Shown here piece by piece: positions 24,626-34,929 of a stretch of 64,000 nt of DNA. Within the stretch, counting starts at the first letter, position 1, and each line of letters begins with the position of its first letter. Source of the DNA: Diospyros lotus. Taxonomy: Eukaryota; Streptophyta; Magnoliopsida; Ericales; Ebenaceae. The notes under the pieces are model-generated. The model made no database searches, was not told the origin of the DNA, and was given only the letters and a program-made list of their open reading frames with translations. The DNA is taken from assembly GCF_014633365.1 (NCBI RefSeq), contig NC_068339.1, forward strand, positions 2,671,001 through 2,735,000. Direction: 5' to 3'. Position numbers and translations under genes: made by a program.

Positions 24626-25424
24626 GCCGAATTCCACCCTCCAGCTCACCACTTTTGCCCATACTTCCTTGCGTGCAAAACCCTCTTGGCGTGAAAAATC
24701 TCCCATAAATCTCGACAGGCATGGAGTTTGCGTGCAAAATCAGTTTGTAGAGCAGGAGCCATCACTCACGCACACACAGCCACCGAATGCACACGCATTA
24801 TATATATATAACTATAAATTACACTATTAATTAAGAGAAATTACACATCTAAATTTCAATTTTTACCTTAATTCCACTTAATTAATTTCCTTATTGCAAC
24901 TATGCCCTTAAACATTGAATTAAATTGCATTATAATACCGAAAATCTAAAATTAATAACTCAAAACTTAGTCAAAAAGGACGATTCGCCCCAGTGCCCTC
25001 ACCGGGCTATTGGTTCATCTCGTAATCACTGAAGGGTTGCTCGTTACGCAAAACCGGAGCCCTCCTAGGGTTCCGTTGATCTTTCGGGAGTCTCCTACAA
25101 CGATTCGGTTTTACAGCCTAAATGGCAACTGTATTTTAGCTGTACCGAAAACTATTCCCGATCCGATTTCTTTCAATACCATAAATCCTATCTTGATACG
25201 CTCATCGAGACTATATAATTTCCTTAGATAATTCTACTCCGAGACACTCCCTGCAGTTGATTCGGTACCTGAAATTGTTATAAAATCCATTTTTCGATAT
25301 TCTAAACTTATTAAAATTACATGGCATCCTCATACGAACATGGGGTATTACACCTGAGGGCCCAAAAAGCAACACCTCAACGAATTCTTCTTTTGCCAGT
25401 TAATCTACATTCTAGGGGCTATAA

Positions 25425-25676
25425 AGTCGGTGAATGTGTTGGAGATCACGCCTAAACATTATTGCCCTTCTAGAGCCCTTGAAAAATGTCTTTAATTATA
25501 TTTAATCCACGATCGATATTGCTTATGTTCAACCTATCTTGGGGTGACTTCATAGAACAAGCCACTCCAATCTTCATCATTGCACATGAGTATTGAATCC
25601 ACAATGTCATGGCCATCCTGGCAAAGGTGTGGAGATTGAGACCTGCCTCAAATATCGACTCAGTTGGCCTCTTAGT
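25425..25676 (-). pseudogene. LRR-RLK kinase exon 2 pseudogene fragment, copy A
   Basis: Minus-strand match to exon 2 of the intact receptors (57690-58040): recognisable are the ends of the GRPTE-, FA-M-like and D(I/V)VD blocks and the RLDI-NV segment, with frameshifts and an internal deletion. It breaks off upstream at GGCCTCTTAGTTCGAC, where the intact genes continue with the PT-GKR codons. Copy B is 53850-54103. Confidence 0.8.
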
Positions 25677-26137
25677 TCGACATTACAAAACTACAAAATA
25701 GGTCGAAGTACAATATATTTAATTTTAGCCTATGTTTTGATTCATGATAAAATTATTTTGCATTGAAGAATAATTTTCACAACAAAATGCATACACAAAA
25801 ATATATATAAATATATAAATTGTTTTCTTTTATACAAAATTATGGAAAAACATAACTTATTTTTATAAATATATTAAGAGTAATGCTATTCATCTAACAT
25901 TTACTGTATAAAAATTATTTAACTATGTAAATTATATTTTTGTTTAATGTTTCAAGCATTAATAATTAAAAAATTAAATATAGCTAATGGAATCAAAGTT
26001 TGTATCTCTTGCTGTAATTTATTTTGTCGCTTGGTAAAAGTACTTGCATTCCTCTCTTTAGTGGCGGTCCTTTTCAAACTGTCAAAAGCTCAAGAGGCAT
26101 CTTTCCATCACCGTGTTCGATCATCCTGTAACTATGC

Positions 26138-26411
26138 CTTCACAATTCAAATCTAGGTCTCCAACATGGACAACCATGCTTGCAGCAAGAAGAATGTTGC
26201 CTAGCTTTAGGTCACAGTGAATAATTGGTATGTGGTAGTGGCGATGCAGATACTTTAGTGCAGAAGCCACATCAATGGCTACGTTTATTCCTTTTAGAAG
26301 ATTAAGTCCCACGGTTTGATTGTCTTGGTTTGTTTTCTGTTTTTGGATTTGAATGCAACCACCCCTCCAAACTATCCCGGGGCATGAACTCGTAAACTAT
26401 AGCTTTGACAA
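26138..26411 (-). pseudogene. LRR-RLK kinase exon 1 pseudogene fragment, copy A
   Basis: Translates in part to LLKGINVAIDVASALKYLH, IIHCDLKLGNILL and HVGD. The intact genes have LLQRIN-AI-VASALEYLH, IIHCDLKPSNILLDAD and HVGDFG. DFG is changed to DLD, a residue is lost after NILL and stops follow. The homology ends abruptly at 26411, where LTR-like sequence begins. Copy B is 54562-54835, nearly identical, so the decay predates the A/B duplication. Confidence 0.85.
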
Positions 26412-26830
26412 GGAATTCGGCTAGGAAAGGCGCTGGTAGAGGACAATCTTGATGGGGACAAATGCCAGCCGTTGGATTTCTCCAGAGTGATCTATTACGA
26501 TAGCAACGGAAAACAACTCGCCGAGTCTCCGGCGAGATTGCCTCGCGCTAGTCCGCTCCCGAGCTACCTTTACGCCGCAATGAACCACACCGAGTAGTTC
26601 TAGGGTCACCCTATCGGTGTCCTGTTCAAGTCACTCCTCGTTATATAGTACGCTTAGGCTTATGAAATATTCTCATTTCTGGTTTCTATGGTGTCTCGGG
26701 TCACCATAGATTAGCATCGACGGGTAATTCAAGTTGTAATTCTGAGCCTAAAACTACGAGTTTGACTCTTTGATGGTTACCGATGTACAAAAGTTGTCAA
26801 AATTTTCAGGAAAATTTGATATCAAAACAG
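26412..26830 (-). mobile_element. LTR fragment fused to the kinase relic, copy A
   Basis: GC-richer, non-RLK sequence abutting the kinase fragment. On the minus strand it has GGAAAATTTTGACAACTTTTG-like U3 text, a TATA-like ACTATATAACG (about 26638-26648) and a leader with GAGCGGACTAGCGCGAGG. The 62-aa minus frame within it is probably chance but is unchanged in copy B (54836-55254). Resembles the U3/R part of a gypsy LTR; termini not found. Confidence 0.45.
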
Positions 26831-27983
26831 TCCATAAATGCATAATAAAGTCAATACTCAATACACCCTTAACGTTAAATTAATAACATTTTGTGTAAAA
26901 AGTACTTAATAATATAAGCTACATTTTCTTAAAATGTGAACCCATTAAATTTATCTAGCATATGTTCTAAGAATTTTTAATTTTGAGTTTATAATATAGT
27001 ATTGAAGGCGTAAAAAGAGACTTGGCAAGTCAATTTTGAATTCTATCAACTACAAGCCACAATATTGACTCTTTCTATTAAAATTAATTCTTGTGATTCT
27101 TATCATGATGGACTGCTAGCTATATGTACATCCTTAAGATTACAAGTTAAAAAGTTCTTAATTTCTCATTAATTAGTTTGATCTATACTTGTATCTTACC
27201 TCTGTAGTAATTTATATACTTTTGTATTTGTTGGAACTTATCTTGAACATCATATGAACTTGAATTAAACACGTAATCTTGTCATCATAATTTAATAATA
27301 ATTATGAAATTATTATTAAATTATGAAGGTTTTGTCATCATGAATCTTTTATGTTGAAAAAGTAGTTGTACTAAATTTTTATCAATATATTACATGGAAG
27401 TGAAATGAATATGTTAATTTTTTTTATATCACCCTTGAAATTGTCATTAGAATTAAGTAATTTGCCTGAATCTTATTTAATATACATATTTTATAATTTA
27501 TTGTACATACTTAATAAATTTATTTAATACACTTCTAGAAGCTAACCTGGGTTTCTTTGAACCCCAATTGCACCAAATTCGTCTTTAACTCTAAGTAATC
27601 AAGTTGTTAAGTCATTATAATAATTTAGGTGTGTTGTCTTTATTTTTTAATTTTTAATTTTAAATTTATTTTTAATTTTTTATTTTGATATTCCGTTTTT
27701 AGAAAATTAAAAATGTATTCTCTTTGTCATTTTTAAAAGCTATATCTCAAAATAAAAAAATAAAAACGCGTTCTGCGTGAAATTTTAAAAATAAATTTTA
27801 AATGATATTTTATTAAAAAAATTTAATTATTCAAAAAATTAAAAGTATTTAATTTTGAATAAATAAATAAATTAACTTGGAAAAAAAAAGGAAACATTAA
27901 AATAAAAACTAAAAACGTGAACTGATATTACATAAGGTGATTATAAATGATAAGATTGCATCAAATAATTCAATAACAAGTGA
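26831..27983. other. AT-rich spacer shared with unit B, no gene seen
   Basis: Collinear with 55255-56275; B lacks about 100 bases near 27030-27140. Ends at the target site of the solo LTR at 27984. The part at 27632-27920 is a fragment of the AT-rich element family of 7177-7694. Confidence 0.6.
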
Positions 27984-28331
27984 TGTAACGTCTTGCTTTC
28001 TCGGGCGCATTATGACTTGGGAGAATTGTGAGACAATAAAATTTTTTTCTTTCAAACACTAAACCTAAATCACATCATTTCTCAAATCCGTCCTAGAACT
28101 TTCAATCATTTTTCTCGAAAGAGAATCATTATACACATCAAATGCGGAAGCAAGGATCGAACATGACATCTTAACATTGATCATAAATCAATTCTTACAT
28201 CATCGACATTCCTCAAAACGTTCAGAATTTAAAGTAACAGAACTTAAATACATGGGCTACATAACATAAATTTCACTCCTCATGTACTCTGCTAAGTGCC
28301 ATTTCATAGGCTACATAACATACATCTCCAT

Positions 28332-28388
28332 CTGGAACGTTTGAATATTCCAAAGGCAAAGCCCAAATTAGATGATGAATCATCTAAG
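28332..28388 (-). other. Conserved three-hairpin element in LTR, copy 4
   Basis: Minus sense: TTAGATGAT TC ATCATCTAA (perfect 9-bp stem), then GGC-TTT-GCC, then TGGAA...TTCCA. 348 nt from the LTR end; the stems differ in sequence from copies 1-3 yet still pair. Confidence 0.6.
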
Positions 28389-28667
28389 TAATGGTACAGA
28401 AAATATATTTCGTGTATGAATGCAATGTCTTACTCATTATAGGTATCAACTGCACCCTTCATGCTACTTACCATTTTTGCGGCAATCTCTTTCGAAGTCG
28501 GGGCGTATGGGTGCACCCTTGGTAAAGCAGCGGTGCCAGTTTGTACTCCCAACGGCCACAATGCGCGTGATCAATGATATCAACGTATACATATGCATTT
28601 CATAGCATGTGATGTATGTAGTTTACGTGATGGATATATATCTGAGCATGTCAACATGATGAAAACA

Positions 28668-30677
28668 TTTTTGAGGAACATAAATCACTTACAAACCAAG
28701 CATTTTCCATAAAACTAAATTCAGTTGGGAAGTACCACTTACCTTCTCAAGTTTATTGAGTTACCTCGATATTCGCGTCTTGCCTTGAAATATGTGTATC
28801 GCTTTGATTTGAGTGCCATCCTCAAAATTCACACAAGTCATTTCAACTTTAGCCTCAAAGTATCATAATCACCATATTTATTTAAATAAGTATTAAAATC
28901 TATTTTTTCATAATTTATGGCATTTTCTTTAATTTTCTTTCTATTTCTTCCGAATTTTCCTCAATAAATCCAAACTAAATATTTCTCAAATATTTCACTA
29001 CGAAAATTCATAAAATAATATTATTGAATTTCTAAAATTTTTTAGAAAATTTTACTTACCTTGATTTAGCCTCTCCGACTTCCTCGGTATGCGTGCCATA
29101 TTCCTGAAATTGGTGTCCGAAGCATTTTTTTGCCCAATATCTCCGGGATAACCATAAAACTCTATTTCCTATTTTTTTAGAATTTTTTTCCACATTTCCT
29201 CTATTTTTTCTTTCATTTTCCTTTTCTTTTCTTTTCTTTTTTTTTTTCCCCACCTAGCTTCTTCTTCTGCTCTTCTTCTTCCTCCCGCCTCCTGCGCGCA
29301 GCACCATGCTAGCTTCCTTTCTCTTCCTCATTTCTTCTTTTTCTTTTTATTTTCTTTCTTCTTTCCTCCTCTTTCTTCTTCTTCTTCTTCTTCTTCTTCT
29401 TCTTCCTCTGCAACTCCTACCCCTGCCATGCGTGCACAGTGCGCCTCTTGCGCACGGCTGCCTCGCGGCCAACACAGCCTACCGGCCTCGCCGCCATGCA
29501 CCGCCGTCTCCACCGCATACCAGCTGCTGCCCAGCTTTACTGCGTACAGCCGCAGCCACCACTGTCACCCCTGCTTCACGGTGGCTTGCTGGAGCTTGCG
29601 GCCATGGCTGCCATGGCCGCGACTTCGCTTGCCTGAGACCACTTCTTGAGCCTCCACCAAGCCCTTCGGTCGTCACCACATTTTTGAGGAACATAAATCA
29701 CTTACAAACCAAGCATTTTCCATAAAACTAAATTCAGTTGGGAAGTACCACTTACCTTCTCAAGTTTATTGAGTTACCTCGATATTCGCGTCTTGTCTCG
29801 AAATACGTGTATCGCTTTGATTTGAGTGCCATCCTCAAAATTCACACAAGTCATTTCAATTTTAGCCTCAAAGTATCATAATCACCATATTTATTTAAAT
29901 AAGTATTAAAATCTATTTTTTCATAATTTATGGCATTTTCTTTAATTTTCTTTCTATTTCTTCCGAATTTTCCTCAATAAATCCAAACTAAATATTTCTC
30001 AAATATTTCACTACGAAAATTCATAAAATAATATTATTGAATTTCTAAAATTTTTTAGAAAATTTTACTTACCTTGATTTAGCCTCTCCAACTTTCTCGG
30101 TATGCGTGCCATATTCCTGAAACGCGTGCCCGAAGCATTTTTTTGCCTAATATCTCCGGGATAACCATAAAACTCTATTTCCTATTGTTTTAGAATTTTT
30201 TTTTCCATATTTCCTCTATTTTTTCTTTCATTTTCCTTTTCTTTTCTTTTCTTTTTTTTTCCTCCTAGCTTCTTCTTCTTCTCTTCTTCTTCCTCCCGCC
30301 TCCTGCGCGCAGCACCATGCTAGCTTCCTTTCTCTTCCTCATTTCTTCTTTTTCCTTTTATTTTCTTTCTTCTTTCCTCCTCTTTCTTCTTCTTCTTCTT
30401 CCTCTGCAACTCCTACCCCTGCCATGCGTGCACAGTGCGCCTTTTGCGCACGGCTGCCTCGCGGCCAACACAGCCTACCGGCCTCGCCGCCATGCACCGC
30501 CGTCTCCACCGCATACTCGCTGCTGCCCAGCTTTACTGCGTACAGCCGCAGCCACCACTGTCACCCCCTGCTTCACGGTGGCTTGCTGGAGCTCGCGGCC
30601 ATTGCTGTCATGGCCGCAACTTCGCTTGCCTGAGACCGCTTCTTGAGCCTCCACCAAGCCCTTCGGTTGTCACCACA
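28668..30677. repeat. 1-kb tandem duplication inside the solo LTR
   Basis: Copy 1 is 28668-29680 (1013 bp), copy 2 29681-30677 (997 bp). The junction lies at a CACATTTTTGAGG sequence, with ACATTTTT at both breakpoints. Differences are scattered substitutions and a shorter CTT run in copy 2. The predicted peptides are translations of CTT and GC-rich LTR leader. Confidence 0.88.
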
Positions 30678-31074
30678 TCGTGCGATCATCACCGCAATCG
30701 CTACCCCTTCTCTGCGCGCTGCTGCTCTGCTCGTTGGCCCGACTCCACCGAGCTTGAGGCCCGCGGCCATGGCCGTCGAACAGCAGCTTGCTGCTGCTGC
30801 TATGGTCGTTTTCGGCCATCTCCCTCTCCCTCACTCTGATCTCTCTCTCTCTCTCTCGATCTCCCACTTGCTTGCTGCTCTCAATTGGCCAAAATGCATC
30901 TCAATTGATAGGCGGCCATTGCTCACGAATGTGTGTATATATATATATATATATTACATCACATTAATTGCTAAATCTTTCAAATCTTTAGATGCTACCT
31001 CTTACAGATTTCTTTCCTTAATTCATGTTGTCACAATCTCCCTATTTTGCGGCCAAAATCTCGGCCATTAAAGC

Positions 31075-31145
31075 TTCACAAAAGCTAACCGTTGGCCACT
31101 CAAGCGCGCGCGCGCGCGCACACACACATATATATATATCTATAT
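31075..31145. repeat. CG/CA/TA microsatellite in LTR U3
   Basis: GCGCGCGC run followed by ACACACA and ATATATAT; alternating purine-pyrimidine sequence of the Z-DNA-prone type. Confidence 0.8.
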
Positions 31146-31720
31146 AGCTATTATATAATACACCAATAAAAGGGAAATTACACTTTTAATCCCCATAATT
31201 CATCTTAATATCACTTGGCAATTTTTTTAATTGCAACCATGCTCTCAAACCTCAAATTAATTTGCATTTTAATACTGAAAAATCAAAATTAATTACTTTA
31301 AGGTTACTCGATAATGACAATTTCACCTCAGTGTCCTCACCGGGCTATTTTTTCATCCTGAAACCATTGAAGGGTTGCTCATTACGCAAAATCGGAGCCC
31401 CCCCTAGGGTTCCGTTGATTTTTCGGGAGTCTCCCACAACGATTTGATTTTGCAACCTAAATGACAGCTGCATTTTAGCTGTACCGAAAATTGTTCCCGA
31501 TCCGATTTCTTTCGATACGATAAATCCTATCTCGGAACGCTCATCGAAACCATATCATTTTTCTAAGACAATTTCACTCTGAGGCATTCCCTGCAGTCGA
31601 TTCGGTACTTACAATTACTATCATACTCATTTTTCGGTATTCTAAACTCATCGAAATTACGTGACAACCTCATACGAACATGAAGTATTACAAGTGAGAC
31701 CCAATTAGAAGCTTTAATAC

Positions 31721-32131
31721 TAAATCTGTGACTGGGGCTAACAGCCCCATCACTATACAACGAGTTTAGTGATGGGGCTGTCAACCCCTGTCACTAAATT
31801 TATGATGGGGCTGACAGCCCGTCACTAAATAGCGAGTTGTCAGCCTCGTCACTAAATTTGTGATGGGGTTGTCAGCCCCGTCACTAAATTTGTGACGGGG
31901 TTGACTGCCCCGTCACTAAACAACAAATTTAGTGATGGGGGCTAACTACCCCATCACTAAACAACGAATTTAGTGACGGGGTTGATAGCTCCGTCACTAA
32001 ATCTTAAATTTTATATAAAACTAACTTTAAATTTTTTACTGACGGGTGTCTGTCACTAAATCCGTCACTAATTTGTGACAGGTATGTTCCCGTCACAAAA
32101 TCCGTCACTAAATTTAAATTTTCCTGTAGTG
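31721..32131 (-). mobile_element. Truncated CACTA element end
   Basis: The minus strand begins CACTACAGGAAAA (32119-32131), a classic En/Spm terminus, followed by TTTAGTGACGG repeats in both orientations over about 400 bp. The left side ends abruptly at 31720 in duplicated host sequence (AAGCTTTAATAC) with no second terminus. Different family from 11189-13288, where the motif is TTTAGCGACGG. Confidence 0.75.
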
Positions 32132-34023
32132 ACAAGCTGAATAATCTAAATAAGGGTACATCATTTAATGCACATGTATGTATGCAATACACATTTATCA
32201 TTATTCTATGTTTGCGCTGATCGCACGCAATTGTTTCCCGTCATTTTTACAATCTCCCTGTTAGACCGAGGTGTATGGGTGCACCATTAGCAAAGTAACG
32301 ACGTCAGTTTCTAATCCCAAACCCATGCATCGGATGAATGAAAATCTCATCCTGCACATATGTATATTTCATCATCAAAAAATGTAAATGCACTCTACAT
32401 GATGCATAACATACTAAGACATGACAATATGATAAAAAAAACGTTTGCATGAAACTGGGTTTTGGGTTGAACCACTTACTGTAAACGTATCTCAAAATAT
32501 CTTAATTCTTGTGCTAGGCTTTTAATGTACTCAATTTGGAACCTCAACATACCCTGACCAACATATTTATTCAAGAATATCAATATTCTATTTTTTCTTA
32601 ATTTTCTCATAATTTTCCTCCATTTCTTCCTATTTTTCTTGATAAATCAAAACTAAATATTTTACGGATATTTTTTCAAATATTTCTTTATAACAATTCA
32701 TAAAATAAATTTTCTGATTTTGTGAAATTTTCAAAAAAATTTTACTCACCTTAATTTAGCTTCTCAGCCTTCCTCGGTATGAGTGCCTTGACCTCGAAAT
32801 GCGTGCCCAAATAATTTCTCGATTTCGAGCATACAAATCTAGCCCCAAATTAATTCCAAGATTTTTCTAGAATTTTCGGAACCTTTCACCTATTTTTCTC
32901 CCTTTTTCTCCATTTTCTTTTTCTTTGTTTCTTTTCTTTTTTCTTTCTTCTTCCTTCTTTCTTCTTTTTTCTTCCTCCTCCTTCATCTTGCAACGCACGA
33001 ACAGAGCTTTACCATGCCCAGCTCCGTTGCGTCGCCGGCTGCCACTACCTTCACTGGCCGCCTCCGACCACCTCGTAACCACCAACCATCACCGCGTCGT
33101 TGCCTGCTCCGTCGCTGCTGCTGCAACAACAACTTCGCTTGCCTTTTTTCGCGCGGCCATGGCCCGCTTGCTGAGGCCGTTTTCGGCCACTATCTTAGCC
33201 ATTAATCCGACCAACCAGCCACCTTCTCGACGGCAAGCTTGTTGCTGTTGCTCTACTTCAGCCATCACCGATCGTCACTTGCTCCCTCTGCCATTCTCGG
33301 CTCTCCTATTTCTTCTTCATCTTTCTCAAATTCTCCCTCTCTATTTATAGGCATCTCCACTGCCTCAAGCCTGCCGTGCCCATCCCTCTTTGTGTGAAGG
33401 ACTCCCCTTGCAAAGGCATGGATATGAAATTACAGAGGCATGGCCTCCCATACGCGTACTATATATATATAAAATTATATATTATATTATAATAATAAAA
33501 AAATTACACATTTAAACTCCAATTTTATGTCTATTTCACTTGGGCAATTCTCTGATTACAATTACATTTTTAAACATAAAATTAATTGGCATTACGATAC
33601 CGAAAATCCAAAATTAATAACTTAAATCTTACTCGATGTTGACGATTTCACCTTTGCATCCTAACGGGACCTTTTTTTAATCTCGAAACCATTTCGGGGT
33701 TGATCGTTATGAAAAATCGGAGACTCCTCAGGGTTTTGTTGACTTCCCGGGAGTTCCCTACGATGATTCAATTTTTCAGCCCAAATTATAGTTGTATCGA
33801 AAATTGTCTCAATTCTAATTTCTTTTAATAGCATAAATCCTACATCTGAACGTTCATCAAGATCATATAATTTTTCTTCGAAAATTATACTCTGGGGCAT
33901 TCCCTACAGTCGATTCGGTATTGATAACTGTAAGAAATTATACTTAAATCCCAATTTTTTTGATAATTTCACCTATGACACACGTTAAAAGATAATGAAG
34001 TTAACTTCAAGTGAGCCATTACA
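32132..34023 (-). mobile_element. Truncated LTR of the same wider family
   Basis: Starts inside the LTR (GAATAATCTAAATAAGGGTAC corresponds to the hairpin-1 arm near 28380) and keeps the CCATACACC block, the ACCACTTAC block, a CTT tract (32925-32990) and the U3 end CCATTACA at 34023. TATA box (TATAAATA, 33342-33349, minus). The missing 3' terminus (about 300 nt) was probably lost with the CACTA rearrangement to the left. Confidence 0.75.
33342..33349 (-). promoter_or_regulatory. LTR TATA box
   Basis: TATAAATA in minus-strand CCTATAAATAGAG. Confidence 0.6.
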
Positions 34024-34685
34024 GTTGACGATTACCGTGTGGTATAATCCTTCCGTTACCTAACATTCCAACTGAGTGAGGGTCATGGAATGATGAACTT
34101 ACAAACTCAGTAACTATGTGTTAGATCATATAGTGTGACTAGATGACACTTCAGAAAACATCTTTCCTGTCTAATCAGTCTATCCTGACTAAGGATTGTC
34201 CTGTCACACTAGCAGTAGACCATATAGGACATTTACCTCATCAATAACGATGAGGATACAAATTCTATTCAAGAACACGTCTTCAAATACTAGGAATACA
34301 AAATCACATAGATGAACCTCCCACCTCGCAATTGGATGGTTTGACACATTAACAAATCCCGCATATTAATATACAAGATAGTCATGTTAGTTCAAGTCTA
34401 ATGATCAGCTGCACTATCGCAAATAAACGACATGACCATTATCAACAAAGCCACGTGGCCAGTCATCTAACAACCACCCACGAGTTTATTAGAGACATCC
34501 ATATATCATATGGTACGTGCATGACTCATCACCCTTACCATCAGTAACTCATACTGATCAAGATAGTAAATTATGTGCTAATCTATACTCGATTAAGCAG
34601 AGTTCCCATCTGATTAATCTTAGGACTATACATTATTTAAGAAATCCTTTCACTGAATAATCTTTTTACACAATCTTAACATCTT
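34024..34685. other. Unclassified sequence found only in unit A
   Basis: Moderately GC-balanced text between the truncated LTR and the 3' flank of the receptor gene; not found elsewhere in the window. Style (short motifs such as ACATGACCATTATC, CACGTGGCCAGTC) resembles a decayed LTR interior, but no terminus, primer site or frame is visible. Confidence 0.4.
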
Positions 34686-34929
34686 AAGAATAAGACTCTC
34701 AAACAGAAAATTTAGAGACTCATTTATATAGCAAACTGTAGAGTTTATGAATGAAGATAAATTTGTCTTTTATTAATATATATATAAAGATACAACAAAT
34801 GTATTTATTACAAGCCTTGTAGATGTCATCTAAATCTAACATTAGAGTACACATCACTAACAGTAACATTTAATAACTACTAAATTTTGATCATTATAAG
34901 GTTGATGGAAAATGTGTCGAAGGTCACGC

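Larger units (their letters stand above)
16473..25352 (-). mobile_element. Full-length Ty3/gypsy-type LTR retrotransposon, decayed interior
   Basis: Two LTRs (16473-18921 and 22938-25352) surround 4016 bp. The element reads on the minus strand: primer-binding site TGGTATCAGAGC (initiator tRNA-Met complement) beside the right LTR, and purine tract AAGGAGGGGAGAA beside the left LTR. The target duplication is cctga (16468-16472 and 25353-25357); the empty site is intact in unit B (53779-53783). No gag-pol open frame survives; only a reverse-transcriptase scrap is recognisable. Insertion followed the A/B duplication and cut the RLK pseudogene region. Confidence 0.93.
22938..25352 (-). repeat. 5' LTR of the retrotransposon
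   Basis: Nearly identical to 16473-18921; 34 bp shorter, mostly from contraction of the CTT tract (23897-24105) and a small deletion in the GC-rich part. TATA box at 24618-24625. The high similarity implies a fairly young insertion. Confidence 0.92.
27984..31692 (-). mobile_element. 3.7-kb solo LTR with internal 1-kb duplication
   Basis: Plus-strand ends TGTAACGTCTTG and GAAGTATTACA; target duplication agtga (27979-27983 and 31693-31697). The empty site is seen in unit B (CAATAACAAGTGAGATCC near 56268-56285). Internally it resembles the LTRs at 16473 and 22938 (CACTTACCTTCTCAAG block, CTT tract, GC-rich block, U3 block near 31320-31690) but carries the GC/CTT part twice. No primer site or purine tract, so a solo LTR; minus orientation by similarity. 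Confidence 0.88.

Noticed and set aside
29306..31071. Frames of 60-142 aa on both strands
   Set aside because: Translations of the duplicated CTT/GC-rich leader of the solo LTR at 27984-31692.
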